From JBPOFY01 sp051252415 (GTDB taxonomy: Bacteria > Verrucomicrobiota > Verrucomicrobiia > Opitutales > Coraliomargaritaceae): a stretch of DNA of 64,000 bases. The position numbers were made by a program, and so were the translations under genes. Shown here piece by piece: positions 25,300 through 34,384 of this stretch. Every line of letters begins with the position of its first letter. The stretch's first letter is position 1. The stretch lies in the NCBI GenBank assembly GCA_051252415.1, contig JBPOGA010000014.1, forward strand, positions 35,709-99,708. The letters are read 5' to 3'. The notes beneath the pieces were generated by a model. That model was not told the origin of the DNA. It was given only the letters and a program-made list of their open reading frames with translations, and made no database searches.

Positions 25300-26208
25300 T
25301 CAGAACAAGTCGGTTTCATATACTGATGGCGGACGAGCCACACCTCTAAACGGCGTCACTACTTCTGTCCGAGGGACGTATTCGATCAAGACAGGACGCA
25401 CACCAGATACCGTTGTGCTTGGATCTATCTCAACTGGAGCGAACAATCTAGAGGGCAAGGGTTTCATTGCAGCAAGTAGTGCCTTACCCGAAAACTTCGT
25501 CCCTGTTAATACATCTCTACGCACCTTATAATCTTCTATATATTCAACTGCGTCGGCAGTGATTTCAGCCACTTCAATTGAAGGTTTCTTCGAGTCACCA
25601 GCACCAGAAATCCTCTGTCCGGTACGAATCGTATACACACGTCCCGTTAAATCAGTCATATGAATGGCACCTTCAAAACAATGGAGATTAAAGGTAAAGG
25701 TATGCTTTCTGAGATCGCTAGACATCTCAACCATCCATAGCACGCCTCTCGATGCAGATATACGGCCAACAGGCGTCTCCACAATCAGCTGTGAAGGGTC
25801 TGCAAGCTTCCTCTGCCCCAATACCAGAGTGCCTTGGCGCAAATTAAAGATCATACGACTTTGCCCAGGTTCTACATCTGCCTCAAACCAACCACTCTCA
25901 AAAGGTCCCTGTTGTTCAAAACGCTCAATCGAAAAATAACCCGCCCCACGGTAATCTACGATTACCCCATTCGAGCTCATCAACATGGTTCGGGCAGAAG
26001 AGCTGTTTTTGGAAGTAAACAAGCCCGAACTGTATAACGGCAACGCTTGGCCCTCAGTCTTCAGTGGCACACCACCCAAGGCCGACAACTCAACTCCATC
26101 TTCAATAAGTGTAAACGCTACGGAACCTTGCTGCCAGGCCTGACTATAGAGGCGACCCGTAAAACAGATCGCACATACCATCAACCCCCTAATAAAGTAA
26201 TGTATCAT
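25300..26208 (-). CDS. secreted FecR-domain protein
   Basis: A 302-residue exported protein with a signal peptide (about 1-22). The central part (about 60-210) looks like a FecR fold: Leu-Arg-Gln-Gly-Thr-Leu-Val-Leu-Gly, Val-Glu-Thr-Pro-Val-Gly-Arg-Ile-Ser-Ala-Ser-Arg-Gly, and a later Phe-Glu-Gly-Ala-Ile strand. It lacks a membrane helix typical of Fec anti-sigma factors, so it is more likely a periplasmic sensor or scaffold. It overlaps the upstream ligase gene (ATGA) and ends 40 bases before the cyclase, so it may present a signal to the CHASE2 domain. Confidence 0.7.
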   Translation of the reverse strand: MIHYFIRGLMVCAICFTGRLYSQAWQQGSVAFTLIEDGVELSALGGVPLKTEGQALPLYSSGLFTSKNSSSARTMLMSSNGVIVDYRGAGYFSIERFEQQGPFESGWFEADVEPGQSRMIFNLRQGTLVLGQRKLADPSQLIVETPVGRISASRGVLWMVEMSSDLRKHTFTFNLHCFEGAIHMTDLTGRVYTIRTGQRISGAGDSKKPSIEVAEITADAVEYIEDYKVRRDVLTGTKFSGKALLAAMKPLPSRLFAPVEIDPSTTVSGVRPVLIEYVPRTEVVTPFRGVARPPSVYETDLF

Positions 26209-28157
26209 AAGATTAGAAGTTTTTGCTGTAGCCGACGAGCAGCTCTATTATCGGGATTAATTTCAAGTGCTCGATTAACACTTACTAACGCATCTGCCCG
26301 ACGCTCAGGCTGATTGCTCAAAAAAGCCGCCCAATAGTAATGCATATTACTATTGTTAGGAGCTATTTCCAGCGCGCGTTCAAACGCCTGCTCTGCTCGC
26401 CCCATGGATCCAGCAAGCGCATATGAAACGCCCAACTGCCCCCATGCTCTTGCATACTCACTAGAAATCTCCGTGGCACGCACTGCCGCATCACTCGCAA
26501 TAGATCCAATCTCCGCAAAATCTGCAGGACTTTGATAAAACCTCTGAATATGTGCCTCACTTAACCCTACCAATGCATCCGCATTTGAAGGATCCAGACG
26601 CACAGCGTCTTCGAACAAATAAACAACACGCTCCAGTAACGCGGTGTTCCCCGAGACTGGCACACCTTGAGCAATTAGATGCTCCAAGCGCTGCCTTGCT
26701 TGCATTTCAATCGCATGAGACTGCAGTCTGGGAATCGCATACGCATACAAGCTAACCCCGATGGCCATTCCCGCCACTGCATATAAACTACTCATAGATA
26801 CTGAATGAGGAATCTTAAACCGACGATTTGTGCTCGATTTGACTAATATCCCAAAATAAAAGACACCATAAAAAAGCAGCGCAGGAACGTAGAGGGTAAA
26901 GCTAAAGCCAGCACAGAACAAAAAGACCAAGAAACTTGCCAGCCCAACAGAGAGATAGAATCGCTGCGGAGGCATGATCGAACCATCTCGCCCCTTTAAT
27001 TTTACCCGCGATGGCTCCAATCTTAATCGTTTGTAACTGCCCCTCAGTATCCAAACAATCGGCACGCAAAATAAGATAAAACCGACCACTCCGTATTGAG
27101 CCAGCAATAATAAGTAGTCATTGTGTGGCGTCTGAGGGAGTTTTGAGAAGGTAATACTAGGGCTTTGCTCAAAAGCCATCGAATAAGCACCTGCCCCAAT
27201 ACCTGATATAGGTGACTGCAAAAATAAATCCACCGCGCCACTCCACAATTCCAAGCGAACGGCCTCTCCCTCTGGTGAAATGGCGTGGGCAAACTTATTC
27301 TGATACTTCGGGACCAATAATGTAAGTCCGACAACGCACGCAAGCATGATACCAAAAACGACAAGAGGCCTCACGACACGCTTAGAGAGTGTTTTATAGC
27401 AAAATTGAGGCACCAGAAAGATGATACAACCTAGGCCAAGCAAAGGCCAAAGAAGAGCCGTGAAGACCAGTGAACATAAAAACATGAGCGACACATAGAA
27501 ACACAAGACACGCAAAATAACTGGCAAACGAGGCACTGCAGCAGTGATCAATAAAGATGGAATTAAGACCAGCAAGAACACCGCAAACGAATTAGGGTCA
27601 CCAAATGAGCCCGACGCTTGAGCAAAGAAATCTGGGCTCAATTTGACGCTATGATCCGCCCAAACCTGCCCCATTCTCTGAGACCCCTGGAAAAACTGAT
27701 AAAACCCAACAAAAATGGCATACACGGCAGGACTCAGCGCCAACACGATTGTCACCCACAAATGCGCGCGAGTGCGCACATTATTAACAAAAACCCAAAA
27801 CAAAATAAACGCTTCGAGTCCATATATAAGCTCCATCTGGCCTAGCCATGGCGTCGGGCTCAGCCAGAATACATTAACAACCGCCCAAAGTATAAAGGGT
27901 AGAAACAAAAACGGGACATGACTAAGCCGTTTAGGCTTTTCATGATCCACAGCGAACCAAATTCCATGCAATGCCAACAAGACACAAAATAAGGGAAACA
28001 AAAACACATGCGTATCCGCGCGTGCGCCTCCCAACGAGACCGTAAAGAGAGCCAGAATGCTTCCAAGGCATAATGTCACCAGCCAATCGAAGAAGTTCCC
28101 CCATGAGAGGTGACCGAAATAGGCAATATTTCCAGATTTATCAATTAATGAAGGCAT
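26205..28157 (-). CDS. O-antigen ligase/polymerase-like membrane protein with TPR tail
   Basis: A 650-residue protein with about 11-12 membrane helices followed by a TPR region (about 500-640). The periplasmic loop with Arg-Leu-Glu-Leu-Trp-Ser-Gly-Ala near 305 and Pro-His-Asn-Asp-Tyr-Leu near 343 is the Wzy_C/WaaL signature; the Arg and His there are the usual functional residues. The TPR includes Ala-Phe-Glu-Arg-Ala-Leu-Glu-Ile-Ala-Pro-Asn and Ala-Leu-Glu-Ile-Asn-Pro-Asp-Asn-Arg-Ala. It could join or polymerise surface glycans. First of three overlapping or closely spaced genes. Confidence 0.85.
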   Translation of the reverse strand: MPSLIDKSGNIAYFGHLSWGNFFDWLVTLCLGSILALFTVSLGGARADTHVFLFPLFCVLLALHGIWFAVDHEKPKRLSHVPFLFLPFILWAVVNVFWLSPTPWLGQMELIYGLEAFILFWVFVNNVRTRAHLWVTIVLALSPAVYAIFVGFYQFFQGSQRMGQVWADHSVKLSPDFFAQASGSFGDPNSFAVFLLVLIPSLLITAAVPRLPVILRVLCFYVSLMFLCSLVFTALLWPLLGLGCIIFLVPQFCYKTLSKRVVRPLVVFGIMLACVVGLTLLVPKYQNKFAHAISPEGEAVRLELWSGAVDLFLQSPISGIGAGAYSMAFEQSPSITFSKLPQTPHNDYLLLLAQYGVVGFILFCVPIVWILRGSYKRLRLEPSRVKLKGRDGSIMPPQRFYLSVGLASFLVFLFCAGFSFTLYVPALLFYGVFYFGILVKSSTNRRFKIPHSVSMSSLYAVAGMAIGVSLYAYAIPRLQSHAIEMQARQRLEHLIAQGVPVSGNTALLERVVYLFEDAVRLDPSNADALVGLSEAHIQRFYQSPADFAEIGSIASDAAVRATEISSEYARAWGQLGVSYALAGSMGRAEQAFERALEIAPNNSNMHYYWAAFLSNQPERRADALVSVNRALEINPDNRAARRLQQKLLIL

Positions 28158-28351
28158 GCGGTGTGGAAGGGTCCAGTTAGAGACTTAAACGGACAAAGAA
28201 TACACAGAAACACTATTTTTAAACAATAATATAGCCCCAAGCTGCGTTACTGCGAAATTAATACCAATATTTAAAGATCTCTGATTCGCTAGCTGTTGAC
28301 TTGATAACAGACTCAATACCTTGTTCCATAGCAATCCTCCCGACTCCAACT

Positions 28352-29050
28352 ATGAAAAAATTCATATTAATTACTGGCTTTCTCATCTTATTGACTGCGT
28401 TGAGCCTACGCGCCTATTTTGCTTTTGTCCCTCCGCCCGAGCCAACACTACATCGTAAACTCACCGAAATTGTGCCAATTAGCATGCCTGGTTGGGAAGT
28501 TGAGGATCAAGATATTTCTAACTCTCCCGGATCAAGCATCCGTATAACTAACTTTCTCAATTTCGACGATTCCGTCGTGCGTGTATTCCGCAAGGACGAC
28601 ACCTTCGTGCGTCTTTATGTAGCCTATTGGAGGCCAGGAACAGCATCCTACCGCTGGGCCGGCGCCCACACTCCAGACACTTGCTGGGTCCAAGCTGGCT
28701 GGACCCGTTTAGACCGCGAATATAGCATCCCGTTTAGCGCGAATGGCGTAGCATTTGAACCCGCCGAGTTTGGCATCTATAAAATTAAAGACCACTCCGA
28801 GAAGGTTCACTTCTGGCACTTGGTGGGAGGCAAAGCGTTCAGCTACAAACAAAAAGGCGGACATAATATCTTTGGCTCACTTCTCGACATCAAGCACCAC
28901 GGCCTAAATTTACGCCAAGAACAATTTTTCATTCGCCTATCGAGCAACAAAGATCTTGAGGAACTAAAACAATTCGATGGTTTCAATCAGATTCTAGATA
29001 GCTTGGCAGAAATTGGGCTTACACGTAAAGAAGACGCCTCTGAGAGCTAG
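28352..29050 (+). CDS. EpsI-like exosortase-associated protein
   Basis: A 232-residue protein with one N-terminal membrane helix and an extracytoplasmic domain. The EpsI-type motif His-Thr-Pro-Asp-Thr-Cys-Trp-Val-Gln-Ala-Gly-Trp lies near residue 107, and Trp-His-Leu-Val-Gly-Gly (in Val-His-Phe-Trp-His-Leu) follows later. EpsI proteins accompany exosortases in exopolysaccharide/PEP-CTERM loci; no exosortase gene is visible here. I start at 28352, just before the hydrophobic helix. It is divergent from the O-antigen-ligase operon. Confidence 0.75.
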   Translation: MKKFILITGFLILLTALSLRAYFAFVPPPEPTLHRKLTEIVPISMPGWEVEDQDISNSPGSSIRITNFLNFDDSVVRVFRKDDTFVRLYVAYWRPGTASYRWAGAHTPDTCWVQAGWTRLDREYSIPFSANGVAFEPAEFGIYKIKDHSEKVHFWHLVGGKAFSYKQKGGHNIFGSLLDIKHHGLNLRQEQFFIRLSSNKDLEELKQFDGFNQILDSLAEIGLTRKEDASES

Positions 29051-29134
29051 CTCGACCACTCGACAAGCAGCCATACTGTATTTCCCTCACCAGACTTCTG
29101 CTCATCTTAATAAGAAGCAGCCTATCCAAATTAC

Positions 29135-30168
<1,034 letters not shown>

Positions 30169-30172
<4 letters not shown>

Positions 30173-30933
30173 GACACTTCCTAATCCTACTCAAACACGA
30201 GCTACGCATGCTCCTCATTAGCCCGCCGACTTACATCGCTTCGGTTCTGTTCCTCGTGCTCATGGGCTTTCTATACTGGGCGATCATTCGAGGTATAGTA
30301 AATGCCCCTGACGACATGCTCCCTTCGGTTCAATTTTTCAGCGTATTCTGGATACCAGTTTTCTTCGTCGTGCCTCTACTTACTATGCGAAGTATCGCCG
30401 GCGAACGAAGTATTGGAACTTTAGATACACTAATGACTACACCCACTTCGCGTGTCGCAGTCATACTCAGTAAGTTCTCAGGAGCATACATCTTCTACAT
30501 GCTCCTATGGGCGGCCACCCTCAGCTTTCCAGTTATCACCACAAAACTCTACCCGCAGACCACCGAGAGCGGCGCACTCCTAGATCCCGCGTCCTTAATC
30601 GGCGGCTATCTTTTCTTGGCCACTAGCGGCATGCTCTTCACTGCTATCGGCATTTTTGCCAGCAGCGTCACTCGTAGCCAACTAGTCGCGGGCATGCTTT
30701 CGTTTACGACACTTTTTGTTGTCATAGTCGGGGGCCAACAGCTCGGCAACATCGCTGAAAACGCTGGAGACCTCACAACATGGTTAGACGCCACGGTTAA
30801 CTATCTTCAAATCTTCCAACACCTTGACGACTTTTCCAGAGGCATCATCGATACACGCCCATTCATTTACTATACTAGCACTGCAGCCCTACTTCTCGGG
30901 CTATCCACTCTGGTCATTGAAGCAAAAGCCTAA
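30169..30933 (+). CDS. ABC-2 type permease, GldF-like
   Basis: A 254-residue membrane protein with about six helices, starting Leu-Leu-Lys-His-Glu-Leu-Arg-Met-Leu-Leu. The Arg-Ser-Ile-Ala-Gly-Glu-Arg-Ser-Ile-Gly-Thr-Leu-Asp-Thr-Leu-Met block after helix 2 is typical of ABC-2 permeases of the GldF type. It pairs with the preceding ATPase and overlaps the next gene by one base (TAATG). Confidence 0.88.
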
Positions 30934-32420
30934 TGATACACCGTAGCCGATTTAACGATTTCCGCCTCGCCCGACGCTTTCGCTCGGCGAATCGCTGTGT
31001 GCAAATATTACTAGGTCTCAGCCTCATCATTGCACTCAACTTTCTCGCTGCGAAATACTTCAAGCGCATTGACCTTACCGCGTCTGGCACATACACGCTA
31101 GCACCGGAATCAAAGGCCTACATCCGTGAACTACAACAACCGGTTAACATCATCGTAACCATTCCCAATGACCCCGACGTCCCAGAGCTTGTAACAATCC
31201 ATCAACACTTACGTAAACTCTTTCGTGAGTATGAAGCCGCAGGTATGCGCGACGGGAAATCATACGTGAACGTTGAGTTCGTTGACATCTATCGACAACG
31301 AAAACGCGCACAAGATCTCGCCAACACCTACAACCTCACCCAAGAAAATATTATTCTAATTGCAATGGGCGACCGCACTCGCGAAGTCCGACAAGGCGAT
31401 CTCTTTGAGGTTGAAAACGAAGAGATACGTGGTTTTCGCGGCGAGAAGGCGATCACTTCGGCTATCATTGATGTAGCTTCAAAAGATACGGACAAAATTT
31501 ACTTTCTCGTCGGCCATGGCGAAATGCGACTCGATGACGTCGACCCACTGAGAGGCCTCTCACAGTTAGAAAGCTTTTTACGCGAGCGTAATTACTCTCT
31601 GGGCACACTCGACCTAGCCGTCGATGAGAATGTCCCTGAAGATGCCGACCTCATCGTTGTGCCCTCGCCACAAGCCAGCCTGCTCCCCGAAGAAGTAGAA
31701 AAGCTACGGCGCTACATGAGTGACCGCAATGGTCGTATGATTGTGCTCATTGATCCAGGTCGTCGCCACGGCATGGATGAATTGTTTTTCGATTGGGGTG
31801 TGCTCGCCGATGACCTTGCGGTGATTGATGACGGCCCAGATTATCGGGCACAAGGCGGCGACTTAATCATTCGCCGTTTTGCGGAACATCCAATTACAAA
31901 CCTTCTAGTCGAGTATCAAATTACCGCACTATTCGGCCTACCTCGCCCCGTCCGCATAGATCCCGCTTCGTTAGATGATGAACGTCTTAAGGTTGAGCAA
32001 ATCGTAGGCACATCCGAGCATAGCTGGGGCGAACGCGACTATCGGGCACAAGGCGAATTTCAAAATGATGCGAACCGCGACCTCCAGGGCCCCGTCAGCA
32101 TCGCGACAGTATCTACGCGCAGCGCAGGTTCTGAACTAGGAATTAATATTCCCGGCGGACGATTTGTCGCGTTTGGCAACTCAGACTTCATCACCAACAA
32201 TCGCCTTCGTGCGTTCGGCAATCGGACACTCTTTTTCAATTCAGTAAACTGGACACTCGCACGTAACAGCCTCCTCAACATTGCGACACGCCCACTTGAA
32301 AGCTATCAAATTGTAATGAGTCAAAACGACTTACAACGGCTACTAATTTATTTTACCATTATACCAATAGCCACATCCATCTTCGGAATCTTCATTTTCC
32401 TACTACGCCGCCGACAATAA
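30933..32420 (+). CDS. GldG-family ABC auxiliary protein
   Basis: A 495-residue protein with a membrane helix near the N-terminus (about 26-46) and one at the C-terminus (about 468-490), with a large periplasmic domain between. It fits the ABC_transp_aux/GldG family: Arg-Ile-Asp-Leu-Thr-Ala-Ser-Gly-Thr-Tyr-Thr-Leu near 50, and Phe-Leu-Val-Gly-His-Gly-Glu near 190. In Bacteroidota GldG works with GldA and GldF in gliding and secretion; here gliding is not proven. Confidence 0.88.
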   Translation: MIHRSRFNDFRLARRFRSANRCVQILLGLSLIIALNFLAAKYFKRIDLTASGTYTLAPESKAYIRELQQPVNIIVTIPNDPDVPELVTIHQHLRKLFREYEAAGMRDGKSYVNVEFVDIYRQRKRAQDLANTYNLTQENIILIAMGDRTREVRQGDLFEVENEEIRGFRGEKAITSAIIDVASKDTDKIYFLVGHGEMRLDDVDPLRGLSQLESFLRERNYSLGTLDLAVDENVPEDADLIVVPSPQASLLPEEVEKLRRYMSDRNGRMIVLIDPGRRHGMDELFFDWGVLADDLAVIDDGPDYRAQGGDLIIRRFAEHPITNLLVEYQITALFGLPRPVRIDPASLDDERLKVEQIVGTSEHSWGERDYRAQGEFQNDANRDLQGPVSIATVSTRSAGSELGINIPGGRFVAFGNSDFITNNRLRAFGNRTLFFNSVNWTLARNSLLNIATRPLESYQIVMSQNDLQRLLIYFTIIPIATSIFGIFIFLLRRRQ

Positions 32421-32422
32421 CG

Positions 32423-34384
32423 ATGCGCCTAAAATTCACAGTCTTTCTACTCGCACTCAATATCATCGCTTTTGGCTTGATCTACTTCCTCGGTAAACGT
32501 GCGGAGCAGACCGACCCACGGATGGGAGGTCTCTCGGGCCAAATCGGACGTGAGATTATCGAAGCGGATCGCATCGAACTACGCGGCAAAGGACTCGAAA
32601 CTCCCGTTGTCATCACAAGGACAGGCTCCACCTGGAATATCAGCGAACCCCTGCAATGGTCGGCCAATTACTTCGCGGTCAATCGCATACTTAATCAATT
32701 ACAATTCCTAGAAGAAGAAGCTTCCTTCTCCGTAGATGAAATTCAAAAAACGGGCCAGTCACTTTCAGACTACGGCCTAGAAGACCCATTGATCGAACTG
32801 ACTATCGCCGAAGGTAAAGATGCCATCAATCTACGCATAGGCACGTTCACTGAAATAGGTAACAATATTTACCTATTGGGCCCCAATGGTGAGGATATTT
32901 ATGTCGTCAGCAGGCAGGTCATAGGTGGCCTCCTCATCGAATTAGGCGACCTACGCACACGAGAAATTTTCGACATCCCAGTCTTTGAAGTCGAAGCGCT
33001 CAGTTTACAAATTAAAGCGCCCAGCTCTGCAGGAAATGGGGATTTAAAAGTGCGCCTCGCACGCACGGCCAATGCTTGGAACTTCGAGGCCCCACTTTCA
33101 GCCGAAGCGAACCCAGCACTGGTTTCTAACACTATCAATACGCTAACCGCAGCTAAAGTAGGGCGCTTCATTGAGCGAGAAGCTATCGACCCCATCCTCC
33201 AAGGTCTCGAAAGTCCGTTCATGCGTGTCACAATACAAGGCAACAAGCGGCGTCAGACACTACTCGTTGGAAACCTCGACAACGCTTCACCGGACCGCCC
33301 AGCATACTTCGCAAAACTCGAAGACAACCCCACCGTTTTTACAGTCGACGCGACCGCTTTTGATGAACTACGCGAAGCCCAAGAAGCGCTTCGCGAACGC
33401 AATTTCATGACCTTTGATCCGGTGACGCTCACTGCAATCAATATTTCAGAAGGAGAACGTCAAATCCGCCTTCAACGTATTGAAACTGGCGGCTGGCAAG
33501 TCATCGAAAGCAATCAAGGAAACAACATTCAACCTTACCGCGCAGATCCAGCCATTATGGATTTACTCATAAAGGATCTAAGTGCACTACGAGCAACGGG
33601 GTTCGCCATCGACTCACCAAGTTCCACGGACCTAGAGCGTTACGGATTCAATAAGACTCGACGCACTATCACCTTTACGGGAGGCGCGGACGAAGTCGAA
33701 CACACACTACAACTCGCTCACCCAGAAACCGAGAATGACAAGCTATATGCCCGCACCGACGGGAAGGAATTTATCTATCTGGTGGAACGCCGCACGACAC
33801 TAGATCTTCTACCACTCAACGCATCTGCCTACCGAAACCGCACACTAGACAGCCTACCAGAAGCAGCCATTGTCACCTCCATAAAACTCGAAAATATCGC
33901 CACCGGAAAAATTGAGTTTGATCATAAACTTGAAAAAAACTCTCAGCTTTGGGCCGAGGCATTAGTAGACGTCGAACAAAGCGAGCGTGAACATATCAAA
34001 CAATTACTCGAAGGTATTCGAACGTTTCGCGTGAAGTCGTATTTGAAAAGCGACTACAATGAGATTGGCTATCCTGCCGACAAAGAAACCAATATTGCGT
34101 GGAGATTTCGACTCTCCGCGACCATCTCTCTCCCTGGTGGTGACACTCAGCAAACCGACACTCGAAGCTACACGTTCACAAAACGACTTTCTGGAACCGT
34201 GCAAATCGGTGGCTCAGCATTGCACAATAGTATGTTTGAAGTCACACAACCGATAATCGACGCACTCCATGAGCTAACGGATCCAATGATAATTCCGCCC
34301 GAAATAGAAGGCGAATCAGTCGAAGCTCCCGAGACAGTGCAACGAGTCAGCGAACCGCAACCCACCAGCCCAGACCAAGAGTGA
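32423..34384 (+). CDS. DUF4340 domain protein
   Basis: A 653-residue protein with a single N-terminal membrane anchor (about 4-24) and repeated beta-rich extracytoplasmic units. Several segments share the pattern of a Trp-containing strand, a loop and Tyr-Gly-Leu-(Glu/Asp)-x-Pro, as in DUF4340. The family is usually found next to GldG-like genes, as here. Function unknown; a periplasmic scaffold of the ABC system is likely. Confidence 0.82.
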   Translation: MRLKFTVFLLALNIIAFGLIYFLGKRAEQTDPRMGGLSGQIGREIIEADRIELRGKGLETPVVITRTGSTWNISEPLQWSANYFAVNRILNQLQFLEEEASFSVDEIQKTGQSLSDYGLEDPLIELTIAEGKDAINLRIGTFTEIGNNIYLLGPNGEDIYVVSRQVIGGLLIELGDLRTREIFDIPVFEVEALSLQIKAPSSAGNGDLKVRLARTANAWNFEAPLSAEANPALVSNTINTLTAAKVGRFIEREAIDPILQGLESPFMRVTIQGNKRRQTLLVGNLDNASPDRPAYFAKLEDNPTVFTVDATAFDELREAQEALRERNFMTFDPVTLTAINISEGERQIRLQRIETGGWQVIESNQGNNIQPYRADPAIMDLLIKDLSALRATGFAIDSPSSTDLERYGFNKTRRTITFTGGADEVEHTLQLAHPETENDKLYARTDGKEFIYLVERRTTLDLLPLNASAYRNRTLDSLPEAAIVTSIKLENIATGKIEFDHKLEKNSQLWAEALVDVEQSEREHIKQLLEGIRTFRVKSYLKSDYNEIGYPADKETNIAWRFRLSATISLPGGDTQQTDTRSYTFTKRLSGTVQIGGSALHNSMFEVTQPIIDALHELTDPMIIPPEIEGESVEAPETVQRVSEPQPTSPDQE

